From JBDHWG01 sp046328525 (lineage in GTDB: Bacteria; Chloroflexota; Anaerolineae; Epilineales; JAHCIE01): DNA of 64,000 nt. The translations under genes and the position numbers were made by a program. This document shows positions 1 to 7,697 of this stretch, one piece after another; within the stretch, counting starts at the first letter, position 1; each line of letters starts with the position of its first letter. The stretch spans positions 1 to 64,000 of the forward strand of contig JAXLWK010000011.1 in NCBI GenBank assembly GCA_046328525.1. Direction: 5' to 3'. The notes below the pieces were generated by a model. That model did no database searches. It worked only from the letters and a program-made list of their open reading frames with translations, and had not been told where the DNA came from.

Positions 1-75
1 GCGATATGTGGCAGGCAACCGCCAAAACCCCCAGCCCCCGCATAGACAAAGTGCAAAGATAGAGTAGACTCATTC

Positions 76-105
76 TTGACAACGCCAATATACTATTCGT
101 AATAT
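76..105 (+). promoter_or_regulatory. Sigma70-like promoter of the L,D-transpeptidase gene
   Basis: TTGACA at 76-81 and TAATAT at 100-105 with an 18-base spacer. Transcription would begin near 112, downstream of an in-frame ATG at 104, which argues that translation starts at the ATG at 146 instead. Confidence 0.5.
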
Positions 106-145
106 GGGGTGTATCGTTGGTGTTGGCCGGGAGGATAGAGGCGGA

Positions 146-1192
146 ATGGCGCTGCGACACTGGCTTTCGTCCAGGCGATGGCTGCTCGTCACGATCATTA
201 GTGCATTGGCGTTACTCGCGGCGGTTCCCGCCTCGGCTGACCCCGGCCCAAACCCCGGTGCTGATGTCAAGACGCCGAACGCGGCCGATTGGCCGGCCGA
301 GTTCATGACCTGGGTGCGCGTCGTCAACCGCACGTACACCCAGAGCGAGCCGAACGGACGGCACATCCAGCTCCTCGACAATTGGGATACCTGGCTGGGC
401 GTGCGCGAGACGCGCATCGTGGACGGGGAGACGTGGTATCGGGTCAGCGGGGACCGCTGGGTCTACGGTGACGACACCGAGAAGGCCGAGATCAGCCCGC
501 TGCGTGGCTATCACTTCAATGGGAGCGAGATCGGCCAGTTCGCCCTTGTGATCGCCGATGGGGCGACCGTCTACAGCAGCCCATCCCAGTCTTCGACGGC
601 CGTCGGCGAGCTTAGGCGCTATACACCGGTGTTCGTCACAGCCCACGACAGCGGCTGGCTGCGGATCGGCCGCCAGGGGTGGGTTGCGAACAGCGACGTG
701 CGCCTGCTGCGAACCACCGCGCGGCCGGCGGAGGTCGGGCCGGGCGACAAGTGGGTAGACGTGGATCTGACCAATCAGACGGTCGCCGCCTACGAAGGTG
801 ACAGGATGGTTTGGGCGACGCTCGTCTCCACCGGCAAGGACCCGAACCCGACCAAGACCGGTGTGTTCTACATCTACCAGAAGAAGATTGGCGAGTTCAT
901 GGCCGGCGGCTGGGCCGACCATGACCCGTATGTCCTGGAAGAAGTCCCGTGGACGATGTACTTTACCCAGAGCTACGCGCTGCATGGCGCATACTGGCAC
1001 GACAAGTTCGGCGAGGTGCGCAGCCACGGCTGTGTCAACCTCACACCTGAGGACGCCAAGTTCCTGTTTACCTGGACTGGCCCAGTTCTCCCGCCCGGCC
1101 GGGTGGACGTGAAATCGTCACCCGACAACCTCGGCACGTGGGTGTACGTCCACGACAGCCAGGAACAATACGCGGATTCCTTGCTCCCCTGA
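146..1192 (+). CDS. Secreted L,D-transpeptidase (YkuD) with SH3-like region
   Basis: A 348-residue exported enzyme predicted to form or remodel 3-3 peptidoglycan cross-links. A signal peptide covers about residues 1-31 (hydrophobic core LLVTIISALALLAAVPASA). An SH3-like stretch lies at about 120-195, and the C-terminal YkuD domain carries the signature SHGCVN, with the presumed catalytic cysteine near residue 296 and a preceding HGAYWH. I chose the ATG at 146 because purine-rich AGAGGCGGA precedes it and the likely transcription start lies downstream of the ATG at 104. The next gene follows after 10 bases, so the two are probably co-transcribed and both act outside the membrane. YkuD identity is firm; the substrate is not shown. 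Confidence 0.88.
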   Translation: MALRHWLSSRRWLLVTIISALALLAAVPASADPGPNPGADVKTPNAADWPAEFMTWVRVVNRTYTQSEPNGRHIQLLDNWDTWLGVRETRIVDGETWYRVSGDRWVYGDDTEKAEISPLRGYHFNGSEIGQFALVIADGATVYSSPSQSSTAVGELRRYTPVFVTAHDSGWLRIGRQGWVANSDVRLLRTTARPAEVGPGDKWVDVDLTNQTVAAYEGDRMVWATLVSTGKDPNPTKTGVFYIYQKKIGEFMAGGWADHDPYVLEEVPWTMYFTQSYALHGAYWHDKFGEVRSHGCVNLTPEDAKFLFTWTGPVLPPGRVDVKSSPDNLGTWVYVHDSQEQYADSLLP

Positions 1193-1202
1193 CGGAGGAT
1201 TC

Positions 1203-2291
1203 ATGTCGCTCTCTCGCCTGTCGCGTTGGATATTGCCGGCGCTCGCCCTGTTCATGCTGGCCGGCGTCGGGACAGCCTTTGCCGGCCCCAGCCCGGACGA
1301 CGACTACCCGATGCTGCGCAAGCGTGTCAGTGAGACAACCGCAGCGCCTGTGAATATCAAGCCGCTCCTTCCGAAACAGTACCTGTTCGATGTGAAGCAT
1401 CAGTACCAGGGCTGGAACAACTGCGGCCCGACGACGACGGCCATGGCGATCAGCGACTACGGCATCACCATGAGCGGCTTCGATATTGCCGCGAAGCTCA
1501 AGCCCAACCCCAAAGACGCCAACGTCAGCCCCGAGGAGATCGTAGGCTACATCAAGTCGCAGGGGCTGGACGCGCAGGTGCGCGTGAACGGGAACCGCGA
1601 CACCATCATGTGGTTCCTCAGCAACGACATCCCCGTCATCGTGGAGCAGTGGATGCTGGACGACGGTGGGATGGGGCATTACCGCCTGGCCACCGGGTTC
1701 AACAAAGAGCGGGGCACGGTCACGTTCGACGACTCGTTCTACGGCCCGGATCAGCGCTGGACGTGGGAAGACTGGGAAGCGCGGTGGGGCGAGTTCAACA
1801 ACCTGCGCAAGTTCATCCCGGTCTACCGGCCAGAGCAAGCGCCGCTGGTGCGGGCGATTCTCGGTCCGGATGCCGACGACACGCAGATGTGGGTCCGGGC
1901 GGAGGCGGCGGCGCGGGCGAATATCGAGGGCTTTCCCAGCGACGGTCGCACGTGGTTCGCCCTCGGCGACGCGCTGATGGCGCAGGAGCGTCCCCAGGAG
2001 GCCCTAGACGCCTACGAGAAGGGGTACTCGCTGGGGTTGCCCAAGCGCTTCTACTGGTATCAGTTCGGACATTTCGAGGCGCTGGCGAAGCTCGGCCGTT
2101 GGCAGCGCCTGCTGGACCTGACGCAGACGGTGCTGGCGCAGGCGCCGATTCACGAGGAGATGCACTACTACCAGGGCCTGGCGTACCAGGGTCTTGGGAA
2201 CAGGAGCGCGGCGCGCGACGCATTCCAGAAGGCGCTCAGCGACCATCCCGGCATGGCCCGCGCGCAGCAAGCGCTCGACGCGCTCCGCTGA
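1203..2291 (+). CDS. Secreted C39-like cysteine peptidase with C-terminal TPR repeats
   Basis: A 362-residue protein with a signal peptide ending about residue 28 (AGVGTAFAG). The middle resembles the Peptidase_C39_2 family: Cys74 in NNCGPTTTAM, His159 in GMGHYRLATGF and Asp176/177 in TFDDSFYGP fit a papain-like triad. The last 140 residues form TPR-like helical pairs (for example DGRTWFALGDALM and HYYQGLAYQGLGN). It follows the L,D-transpeptidase by 10 bases with a GGAGG ribosome site, suggesting a shared envelope operon. Related bacterial proteins are annotated as C39 peptidases or bacteriocin-processing-like domains, but no ABC exporter is nearby, so general extracellular peptide hydrolysis or a structural role is as likely as bacteriocin processing. 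Confidence 0.8.
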   Translation: MSLSRLSRWILPALALFMLAGVGTAFAGPSPDDDYPMLRKRVSETTAAPVNIKPLLPKQYLFDVKHQYQGWNNCGPTTTAMAISDYGITMSGFDIAAKLKPNPKDANVSPEEIVGYIKSQGLDAQVRVNGNRDTIMWFLSNDIPVIVEQWMLDDGGMGHYRLATGFNKERGTVTFDDSFYGPDQRWTWEDWEARWGEFNNLRKFIPVYRPEQAPLVRAILGPDADDTQMWVRAEAAARANIEGFPSDGRTWFALGDALMAQERPQEALDAYEKGYSLGLPKRFYWYQFGHFEALAKLGRWQRLLDLTQTVLAQAPIHEEMHYYQGLAYQGLGNRSAARDAFQKALSDHPGMARAQQALDALR

Positions 2292-2461
2292 CCCCGATTT
2301 CGGCAAAGAAACGCCAGTCCCGCCGCTTTTTCTTGCGATAGCTCGCCGCGCTCGTACCAATGGATAGCAGCCGCCAGGCGCATCTCGCGCACAAATTCGT
2401 CCGACGAGCGTCTCAATGAGGAAAACACCTCTTCAGGCAGTTCCAGGACAATCGAGGCCAT
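2168..2461 (-). pseudogene. UPF0175-like small protein, C-terminus apparently broken
   Basis: The first 50 residues (MASIVLELPEEVFSSLRR, then EMRLAAAIHWYERGELSQEKAAGLA) match the pattern of UPF0175 proteins, small presumed DNA-binding antitoxin-like proteins. A GGGGAG ribosome site precedes the ATG. After KAAGLA the expected G-L-S/D-R-x-x-F helix is missing; a neighbouring frame reads FFAEIGVS, which looks like the lost continuation. The remaining frame runs antisense into the end of the C39-like gene with a Cys/Arg/Ser-rich tail that looks non-coding. I read this as a frameshifted or truncated remnant. No toxin gene is adjacent. Confidence 0.55.
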
Positions 2462-2592
2462 CGTTCGCTCCCCATAAAGTCTCAGACCGAGTTATCCGTG
2501 CAAACGAGGTCGAGGGCTAGTTCCGACAGGAAGAGATTGTACTCCAGGTGACTTTGCTTAACAAGCATATGTCATCCCCATGAGGTGCTCGT

Positions 2593-3495
2593 TCAGTGCA
2601 GGAACGTGAGCAATAGGGTGAGCGTCACGACGCTGGCGAGAGTGCTGACGAAGATGGCCCCTGTGACGAACTCCGCGTCGGAGCCAAACTCCAGCGCCAG
2701 AGCAAGCGGGGTCACGGCGGTCGGCATGGCGAATTGCAGCACGCACACCGAGAGCGTGACGCCGGTGATGCCGAGCGCTCGCCCGGCGACGAATGCCACC
2801 GGCACGGACAGGCCGAGGCGGATGGCCGTCGCGATGCCCGCCCCGCGCCAATCGCGTATCCCCTGAATCTTGCCCATCTCCGCGCCGAGGGAGACGAGCA
2901 GCACCGGCACGGCGGCGGCGCCGGCGAGGGCCGCCGGCTTGGCGAGCAGGTCAGGCAGCGTCCAGCCCATCTCGCGGATGACAAGCCCCAACAGCAGCGC
3001 CCAGAAGACAGGCAGCCGGAGGATGTTGATGAGCGCCTGCCGCGCCGTCTCTTGGCCGCGGGACGCGAGGAACACCCCCAGCGTGTACATCACCACCTGG
3101 GATATGCTGAAGAAGACGACCGCGCGATCCAGCCCGGCCTGGCCGAAGGCGAACAGGCTGGCCGAGATGCCATAGTTGCCGGCGTTCATGAGGAGCGTCG
3201 AAAGCAGCAGGGCGTCCATCCGAACGATCGGCATCCGCGCAACCCGCGCCCCGCCCCAAACGATCGCGCCGAGAATGGCGGTCGCCAGGAACACGAACCC
3301 GACGATCTGGCCCAGCTCGGCGTTGCTGAGGGTGGTCCGGGTGAGGGAGTCGAGGGCGAGGGCCGGCGCGAACACGTAGAGGACGCTTCGGCCGAGGGCG
3401 CGGCGGTCCAGCCCGACGGTGCGGCCGACGACGTAGCCGGCGCCGATGATGACAAACACCGGGCCGATAACGCCGAGGAGAACGGAGACAATCAC
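2593..3495 (-). CDS. AEC-family transporter (auxin efflux carrier-like)
   Basis: A 300-residue integral membrane protein with about ten hydrophobic segments, in the typical AEC length range. It begins with the characteristic short N-terminal helix and GPVFVIIGAGYVVGR. The middle contains the AEC pattern LLMNAGNYGISASLFAFG, and the second half carries PVLLVSLGAEMG and VLQFAMPTAVTPLALALEFG, including the conserved proline between broken helices. Such bacterial carriers move small organic anions such as malate or malonate; the substrate cannot be read here. It stands alone on the minus strand between short intergenic stretches. Confidence 0.85.
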   Translation of the reverse strand: MIVSVLLGVIGPVFVIIGAGYVVGRTVGLDRRALGRSVLYVFAPALALDSLTRTTLSNAELGQIVGFVFLATAILGAIVWGGARVARMPIVRMDALLLSTLLMNAGNYGISASLFAFGQAGLDRAVVFFSISQVVMYTLGVFLASRGQETARQALINILRLPVFWALLLGLVIREMGWTLPDLLAKPAALAGAAAVPVLLVSLGAEMGKIQGIRDWRGAGIATAIRLGLSVPVAFVAGRALGITGVTLSVCVLQFAMPTAVTPLALALEFGSDAEFVTGAIFVSTLASVVTLTLLLTFLH

Positions 3496-3628
3496 AGGCT
3501 AGGCAGGCGGCGCGGGCCGCGTGGACGGCCGCAGCGCCCGGCCCTGTCTCGAACCCAAGCGCCGCCTGCCGTCGGCCAGACCGCAACAGCGACACTTTCC
3601 GTGCAGCCTGCGCGGAAGACGGAGCAGC

Positions 3629-3696
3629 TGTCGCCCTGAGCGGAGCGAAGGGCCTCCCGGAGCGCCGGGGGATGCTCCGCTCCGCTCAGCATGACA
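3629..3696. repeat. Dispersed TGTC...GACA palindromic repeat, copy 1
   Basis: A 68-bp element bounded by TGTC and GACA. One arm is TGTCGCCCTGAGCGGAGCG and the other, inverted, CTCCGCTCAGCATGACA; the centre is CTCCCGGAGCGCCGGGGG. A second copy in the opposite orientation lies at 18670-18733. Both sit beyond the 3' end of minus-strand genes and could form a hairpin in RNA. Confidence 0.75.
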
Positions 3697-3738
3697 TTTT
3701 CATACGTCGAGGTGACCCAAAGGTCATATGGGCTTCGC

Positions 3739-4746
3739 TCAGTCTTCGTCGTAGTCCCAGGTGAGGTCGAGATCCTCCATGCCGGAGTCGTCGGGTTCGG
3801 CCAGGGCCGTCGCGTTGAACTCGTACTCCAGCCAGTCCTCGCCCTCGTTGAACAGAAGCTCCGACAGCGCGTCTTCCGCCTCCTCCGCGATCTCCTCGTC
3901 CTCGCTCTCCGCAACAAGCTCCAGCGCCTGGCGGGCGATAGGGCCGCCGATACGGCCGAGCGACTGAATGACGCCGATGAGCAGGTCGCGGTTCGGCTCT
4001 TCGAGCATGTCCACCAACGTCGGGACGGCCTGCTTCAGCTCCAGCTCGCCGCTGGCCCAGATGGCTTCCTGGCGGATGCGGGGGTCGGCGTTGGACAGCT
4101 CCATCAGCACCAGGCCGGACCAGTAGGGGTCGAGGCTGCGGCCCATGCCGCGCATCGCGCTGGCCTGCATCTGCTCGCTCGACGTGTTGTAGGCGTCTTC
4201 GATGACGCCGCGCACCTCGTCGTCGCCGAGGAACGCAAGCGACTCCACCGCGTAGCGCCGAACGTCGGTGATCTCCAGCGGATTGCGGACTGACTCCAGA
4301 AGCGCCTGGCGAATGTCGGCGGCCAGCTTCGGGTCAAGCTCCTCCATCTCGGCCAGGTACATGTACTTGCCGAGCGCGTTGGCGGCGGCGCCGCGCACGG
4401 CAGGGCTATCGTCGTGGCCGAGCAGGCTGACGTAGCGCGGAGCCAGCACAGGATCGTCGTCCTCCCACAGGTTCTCGATAGCCTTTGCCCGCACCTCGGC
4501 GTCGGTGTCGTCGAGTGCGACTCGGAAGAGTGGTGTGAACTCGACTTCGAAGCTCTCGGCGCTCAGCGCGCCCAGATCAGCCATGATCTCGCGCCGCCGC
4601 TCGACGGGGATCGTCGGCCAGTGCTCGCCGAACAGGGCAACGTCGCCGCGCCGCGCATTCGACAAACCAAATAGCGCCATGGTGTCCAGCGGCCCGCTCA
4701 AATCGGACACACGCCTCAGGGCCTTTTCAAACTCTGTCGTAGCCAT
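3739..4746 (-). CDS. HEAT-repeat protein
   Basis: A 335-residue soluble protein made of tandem HEAT-like alpha-hairpins; examples are DTDAEVRAKAIENLWEDDD, DSPAVRGAAANALGKYMY and NADPRIRQEAIWASGELELK. It ends in a strongly acidic tail (DLTWDYDED). The start is MATTEFEKAL because GGAGAAG lies six bases upstream; the longer open frame runs into the adjacent mobile repeat and its extra residues look non-coding. HEAT arrays are protein-protein interaction scaffolds; nothing here names a partner. Next gene beyond the repeat is rpsU on the other strand. Confidence 0.8.
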   Translation of the reverse strand: MATTEFEKALRRVSDLSGPLDTMALFGLSNARRGDVALFGEHWPTIPVERRREIMADLGALSAESFEVEFTPLFRVALDDTDAEVRAKAIENLWEDDDPVLAPRYVSLLGHDDSPAVRGAAANALGKYMYLAEMEELDPKLAADIRQALLESVRNPLEITDVRRYAVESLAFLGDDEVRGVIEDAYNTSSEQMQASAMRGMGRSLDPYWSGLVLMELSNADPRIRQEAIWASGELELKQAVPTLVDMLEEPNRDLLIGVIQSLGRIGGPIARQALELVAESEDEEIAEEAEDALSELLFNEGEDWLEYEFNATALAEPDDSGMEDLDLTWDYDED

Positions 4747-4857
4747 ATTATTCTTCTCCAGGCGCATAGTGTGCGCCGATTTCGCTTGCAGATTCGGTTT
4801 GCTCCACCCCAAATTATAGCATAACGGTCGCCCGATGCGACACCCCAAAGAGTTTGA

Positions 4858-4960
4858 GGTAGCTCCACAGTATAGCGTGGAAGAGCCGAATTCACCCCTC
4901 TGCTCCCCCCGCCGGCGGGGGGAGCAGAGGGGGGTCTCCACGCTATCGTGTAGAGCTACC
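4858..4960 (+). mobile_element. MITE-like palindromic element, copy 1, with 8-bp target duplication
   Basis: A 103-bp element with imperfect terminal inverted repeats of about 26 bases starting GGTAGCTC (left GGTAGCTCCACAGTATAGCG; inverted right GGTAGCTCTACACGATAGCG). An inner near-perfect palindrome centres on CCCCCCGCCGGCGGGGGG. It is flanked by the direct repeat GAGTTTGA at 4850-4857 and 4961-4968, an 8-bp target-site duplication. No coding capacity. Other copies: 17392-17493 and 29751-29854. Confidence 0.88.
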
Positions 4961-4964
4961 GAGT

Positions 4965-4993
4965 TTGACGCCGCGCCCCGGCTATGCTATACT
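4965..4993 (+). promoter_or_regulatory. Sigma70-like promoter of rpsU
   Basis: TTGACG at 4965-4970, a 17-base spacer, TATACT at 4988-4993. The -35 box overlaps the right copy of the target duplication beside the MITE, so the element landed immediately upstream of this promoter. Confidence 0.7.
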
Positions 4994-5020
4994 TTCTGCT
5001 CCGAAAGGGGGTGAGAGTGC

Positions 5021-5227
5021 ATGTCGGTTGATTTGCGATCGGGCGAGAGTTTCGAGAGTTTGCTGAAGCGTTTCCGCAAGGAAGTCACGAAGACGGGCGT
5101 GCTGAGCGCGTATCGCCGCCGCCAGTGGTTCGTCAGCAAGAGCGAGCAGCGGCGCCGCGAGCGCCAGAAGGCGGCCCGCAAGCTACAGCGCAAGCTGTGG
5201 AAGCAGCAGTCCGGTTCCCGCGACTAA
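5021..5227 (+). CDS. rpsU: 30S ribosomal protein bS21
   Basis: A 68-residue very basic protein. The N-terminal part matches bS21 (ESFESLLKRFRKEVTKTGVL, then YRRRQWFVSKSEQRRRERQK) and the C-terminus is Arg/Lys-rich. Its length agrees with the usual 60-70 residues. bS21 binds the 30S platform near the anti-Shine-Dalgarno and assists initiation. The start at 5021 follows a purine-rich AAAGGGGGTGAGAG site. It has its own promoter and terminator, so it appears monocistronic. Confidence 0.95.
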   Translation: MSVDLRSGESFESLLKRFRKEVTKTGVLSAYRRRQWFVSKSEQRRRERQKAARKLQRKLWKQQSGSRD

Positions 5228-5253
5228 GGCCCCTTTTTGCCTGCGATGATTCC

Positions 5254-5290
5254 GTAGCCGGGTGCGTGTGCACCCGGCTACTCTATTTTA
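5254..5290 (+). terminator. Rho-independent terminator after rpsU
   Basis: A 12-bp perfect stem (GTAGCCGGGTGC, loop GTGT, GCACCCGGCTAC; 5254-5281) followed by a U-rich tract TCTATTTTA. Confidence 0.85.
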
Positions 5291-5376
5291 GGATGCAGAC
5301 GCATGGCTTTCCCTTACAAGATCGCCGAATTGGCCGTAACTTTTCCCATGCAGGGACGTATATAGTAGTTGCGAAC

Positions 5377-5405
5377 TTGACTCGCATTCCGGTGTCTGCT
5401 ATACT
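5377..5405 (+). promoter_or_regulatory. Sigma70-like promoter of the 3D-domain gene
   Basis: TTGACT at 5377-5382, a 17-base spacer, TATACT at 5400-5405. Predicted transcription start near 5412. Confidence 0.7.
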
Positions 5406-5411
5406 CTGCGC

Positions 5412-5603
5412 CCATCAGCGGCCGCTTTCACCGCTGAACACGCCGCCGCTTATGAGAGCCATAGACACCGCCGTCCCGTTAGATAGTCAACTGTGCGCCA
5501 TACCGAATGTATGACTGCCGACACGGCAGGCTGTTCGCCTGACCGTTGTCGGCGTTCTTGCTTCAGGATGCAAGCGCCGGCGGCTCACCTAAAGGGGGTA
5601 CTG
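5412..5603 (+). other. Long 5' leader with predicted hairpins
   Basis: About 190 untranslated bases between the predicted start of transcription and the 3D-domain gene, within a gene-free stretch from 5228 to 5603. It contains CTGCCG-ACA-CGGCAG at 5515-5529 and a GGCG...CTTG / CAAG-CGCC hairpin at about 5551-5578. I looked for c-di-AMP (ydaO-type) riboswitch consensus because such elements often control wall genes, and did not find it. Confidence 0.35.
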
Positions 5604-6719
5604 ATGCGACCGTTAGGTCTCGCCCTGCTGCTGCTCGTCGTTTTCGCTTCGACATGCGCTGCCGCCAGTCCGAATGAGATTGTGCGCATGCGCGTCACGA
5701 ACTACCACACGTGCGACTCCACGATTCGCCCGTATAAGACCTGCAACGGCGTGACCGCCAGCGGCAAACTCGTGCAGGTCGGCATTGCCGCCTGCGGCCG
5801 CGCCTACCCGTTCGGCACAGTCTTCGAGATCCCGGATGTCGGCCTGGTGGCCTGCTATGACCGGGGGGGTGGGGTAGGCAACAATCTCATTGACGTCTGG
5901 ATGCCGGACGGCGCCGCCCTATTCCGCGAGGGATCGCGCTGGCTGGACGTGACGATCCGCTACGACATTGACCCGAACGACGTTCTCGGCGGGCTGATCA
6001 CGGTAGACGGCGGCGCCAATCGGCTGGCAGCGCTGGCCGGCGATTCGGCGGCAGCCGTCGCCCCAGCCGCCGCCCCCGACGCCCCGGCCGCCGCGCCCCA
6101 GGTCGCAGCCGGACCGCCGGCGGCATTCGCCCCCGTGGACGACTCCACCGTCGTGGGCATGCTGATGTCGCCGGCGACCCAGGTGGACTTCGCCGAGAGC
6201 GCGCTGGGCAACCTGGCGGCCGACATTTTGCGCTCCCAATACAACGTGCAGATTGGCCTCATCAACAGCGCCGGACTCAACGCCAGCCTCCCGTCCGGAA
6301 TGGTGCGCGCCGGGCAGATGACGGCGGCCTTCGGCCCGACTCAGAAGCCGATTACCCTGGACATTCGCGGCGACGACCTGAAAGCGATTATCGAATACAG
6401 CCTCAGCCAGATCAATCAGGACGGCGGCGCGTGGCTGCACCTGTCCGGCTTGCGCCTGGTCTACAATCCGGCCGCGCCGGCCGGGCAGCGCATCGTGCGC
6501 CTGACGCGCTCCGATACGGGGGAGCCGGTGTGGGAAAACGCCTGGTACCACGTCGCCCTGACCGACAGCCTCTACATGCACCCTGGCTTCACGCCCCTGT
6601 TCGAGCGTGGCCGAGGCTTCCTGACGTATGAGCCTATGGCGAGCATGGCAGCGAAATGGCTGACGAACCGTGGCGCTGCCAGCCCGCACGTGGATGGGCG
6701 CATCGCCATCGGTCACTAG
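5604..6719 (+). CDS. Secreted 3D domain fused to a 5'-nucleotidase C-terminal-type domain
   Basis: A 371-residue exported protein. Residues 1-21 are a signal peptide (LALLLLVVFASTCAAA). Residues 28-110 form a 3D/RlpA-like double-psi barrel: GVTASGK, then CYDRGGGVGNNLIDVWM with the conserved aspartates near 86 and 97, a fold used by lytic transglycosylases. After an Ala/Pro linker (about 140-175), residues 175-345 resemble the 5'-nucleotidase C-terminal (substrate-binding) domain: ESALGNLAADILR, GLINSAGLNASLPSGMV, DIRGDDLKAIIEYSL. The metallophosphatase domain that normally precedes that domain is absent. The start is set by AAAGGGGG upstream of the ATG at 5604. Wall cleavage by the barrel is likely; the second domain may bind a nucleotide or glycan, which is inference. 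Confidence 0.8.
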   Translation: MRPLGLALLLLVVFASTCAAASPNEIVRMRVTNYHTCDSTIRPYKTCNGVTASGKLVQVGIAACGRAYPFGTVFEIPDVGLVACYDRGGGVGNNLIDVWMPDGAALFREGSRWLDVTIRYDIDPNDVLGGLITVDGGANRLAALAGDSAAAVAPAAAPDAPAAAPQVAAGPPAAFAPVDDSTVVGMLMSPATQVDFAESALGNLAADILRSQYNVQIGLINSAGLNASLPSGMVRAGQMTAAFGPTQKPITLDIRGDDLKAIIEYSLSQINQDGGAWLHLSGLRLVYNPAAPAGQRIVRLTRSDTGEPVWENAWYHVALTDSLYMHPGFTPLFERGRGFLTYEPMASMAAKWLTNRGAASPHVDGRIAIGH

Positions 6720-6740
6720 GCGATCGCGCCGTATCTCTGG

Positions 6741-6774
6741 ACGCCCCCGGCAGCCTGCGCCGCCGGGGGCGTTT
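6741..6774 (+). terminator. Terminator after the 3D-domain gene
   Basis: An 11-bp stem ACGCCCCCGGC (6741-6751) / GCCGGGGGCGT (6762-6772) followed by a short TTT. Confidence 0.6.
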
Positions 6775-6869
6775 GCGTCCCGCGCTTCCATTTGCATCTG
6801 GGAGCGACATGGGCCAAACTTGGATCGTAGCCTGACCTCTCCCTCTCGCGCCGAGACGAAGGAGCCGCC

Positions 6870-7571
6870 ATGCCCGGCGTGGGCCGTGTGCTGCGAGTGA
6901 CAGCGCGTACCCTCTGGGACGACCTGTTTGTGATCTTTATAGTCAGCCTGCTGTGGGCCTGCATCAGCTTTATCCCCCCCCTGATCGTCTTTGCCATCAG
7001 TGGCTCGCCCATCCCTGCCCTCCTGATGCTCATCGCCGCGACATCGCCCGCGACGGCCGGCGTGTACTACGTTACCAACCGTTTGGCGAACGGGCTGGTG
7101 GCGCGGACGGCGCAGATGTTCGAGGCCATGCGCCGCTACGCGATGCCCGCCTGGGGGCTGGGCATCCTCAACGGGCTGGCCGTGGTCATCGCCATTGTGG
7201 ACATTGAGTTTTATGTCAATTTACCGCCGCCGCTCAATCTCATCATTTCCGTCGTGTGGGTCGTCATCCTGGTGTTCTGGCTGTGGACGCAGTTCTACGC
7301 CTTCCCGATGCTGATGGAGCAGGAGCGCCCGAACATTTGGCACGCGCTGCGCAACGGCGCGATCATGGCCCTGAGCATGCCCGCGCTGACGCTGCTGATC
7401 TTCGTCCTGGTGCTCGGCGTGGTCATTCTAGCCGGCGTCTTTGTCGAGGCCGCCCTGGCGTTGCTGCCGGTGCTCGTCATCGTGCCCGCCATCTTCGCCC
7501 TGCTGACCAACGTCGCCGTGGTCCGGCGGCTGCGTGTCCTGCGAGGCGAGCCGGAAGAGGGGGCGGAGTAA
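6870..7571 (+). CDS. YesL/DUF624-like integral membrane protein
   Basis: A 233-residue membrane protein with five or six hydrophobic helices. The opening (GRVLRVTARTLWDDLFVIFIVSLLW, shortened in nature to a W-D-x-L core) followed by FIPPLIVFAISGSP and PATAGVYYVTNRL resembles DUF624/YesL proteins, often found near carbohydrate uptake genes. It has an AAGGAG ribosome site. No sugar transporter sits beside it here, so its role is open. A short gap and a TATACT-like box near 7611 separate it from the next gene. Confidence 0.6.
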   Translation: MPGVGRVLRVTARTLWDDLFVIFIVSLLWACISFIPPLIVFAISGSPIPALLMLIAATSPATAGVYYVTNRLANGLVARTAQMFEAMRRYAMPAWGLGILNGLAVVIAIVDIEFYVNLPPPLNLIISVVWVVILVFWLWTQFYAFPMLMEQERPNIWHALRNGAIMALSMPALTLLIFVLVLGVVILAGVFVEAALALLPVLVIVPAIFALLTNVAVVRRLRVLRGEPEEGAE

Positions 7572-7697
7572 CCCGACCGTCAGGTTCTTTGGTGCGACGC
7601 ATCAAAATGGCTATACTAGGGGTAACTCCCGCTCCAACTGCCCGGCCGCGTGGCCCGTCTGGCCGACGCCCGGCTGTTCCGAAGGAGATGTTGGACA

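Noticed and set aside
104..145. ATG at 104 as the L,D-transpeptidase start
   Set aside because: It would lie upstream of the predicted transcription start and lacks a ribosome site; the signal peptide begins at 146.
5412..5603. c-di-AMP (ydaO) riboswitch
   Set aside because: The hallmark GGGUGAA and CUAACCUCG-type segments are absent.
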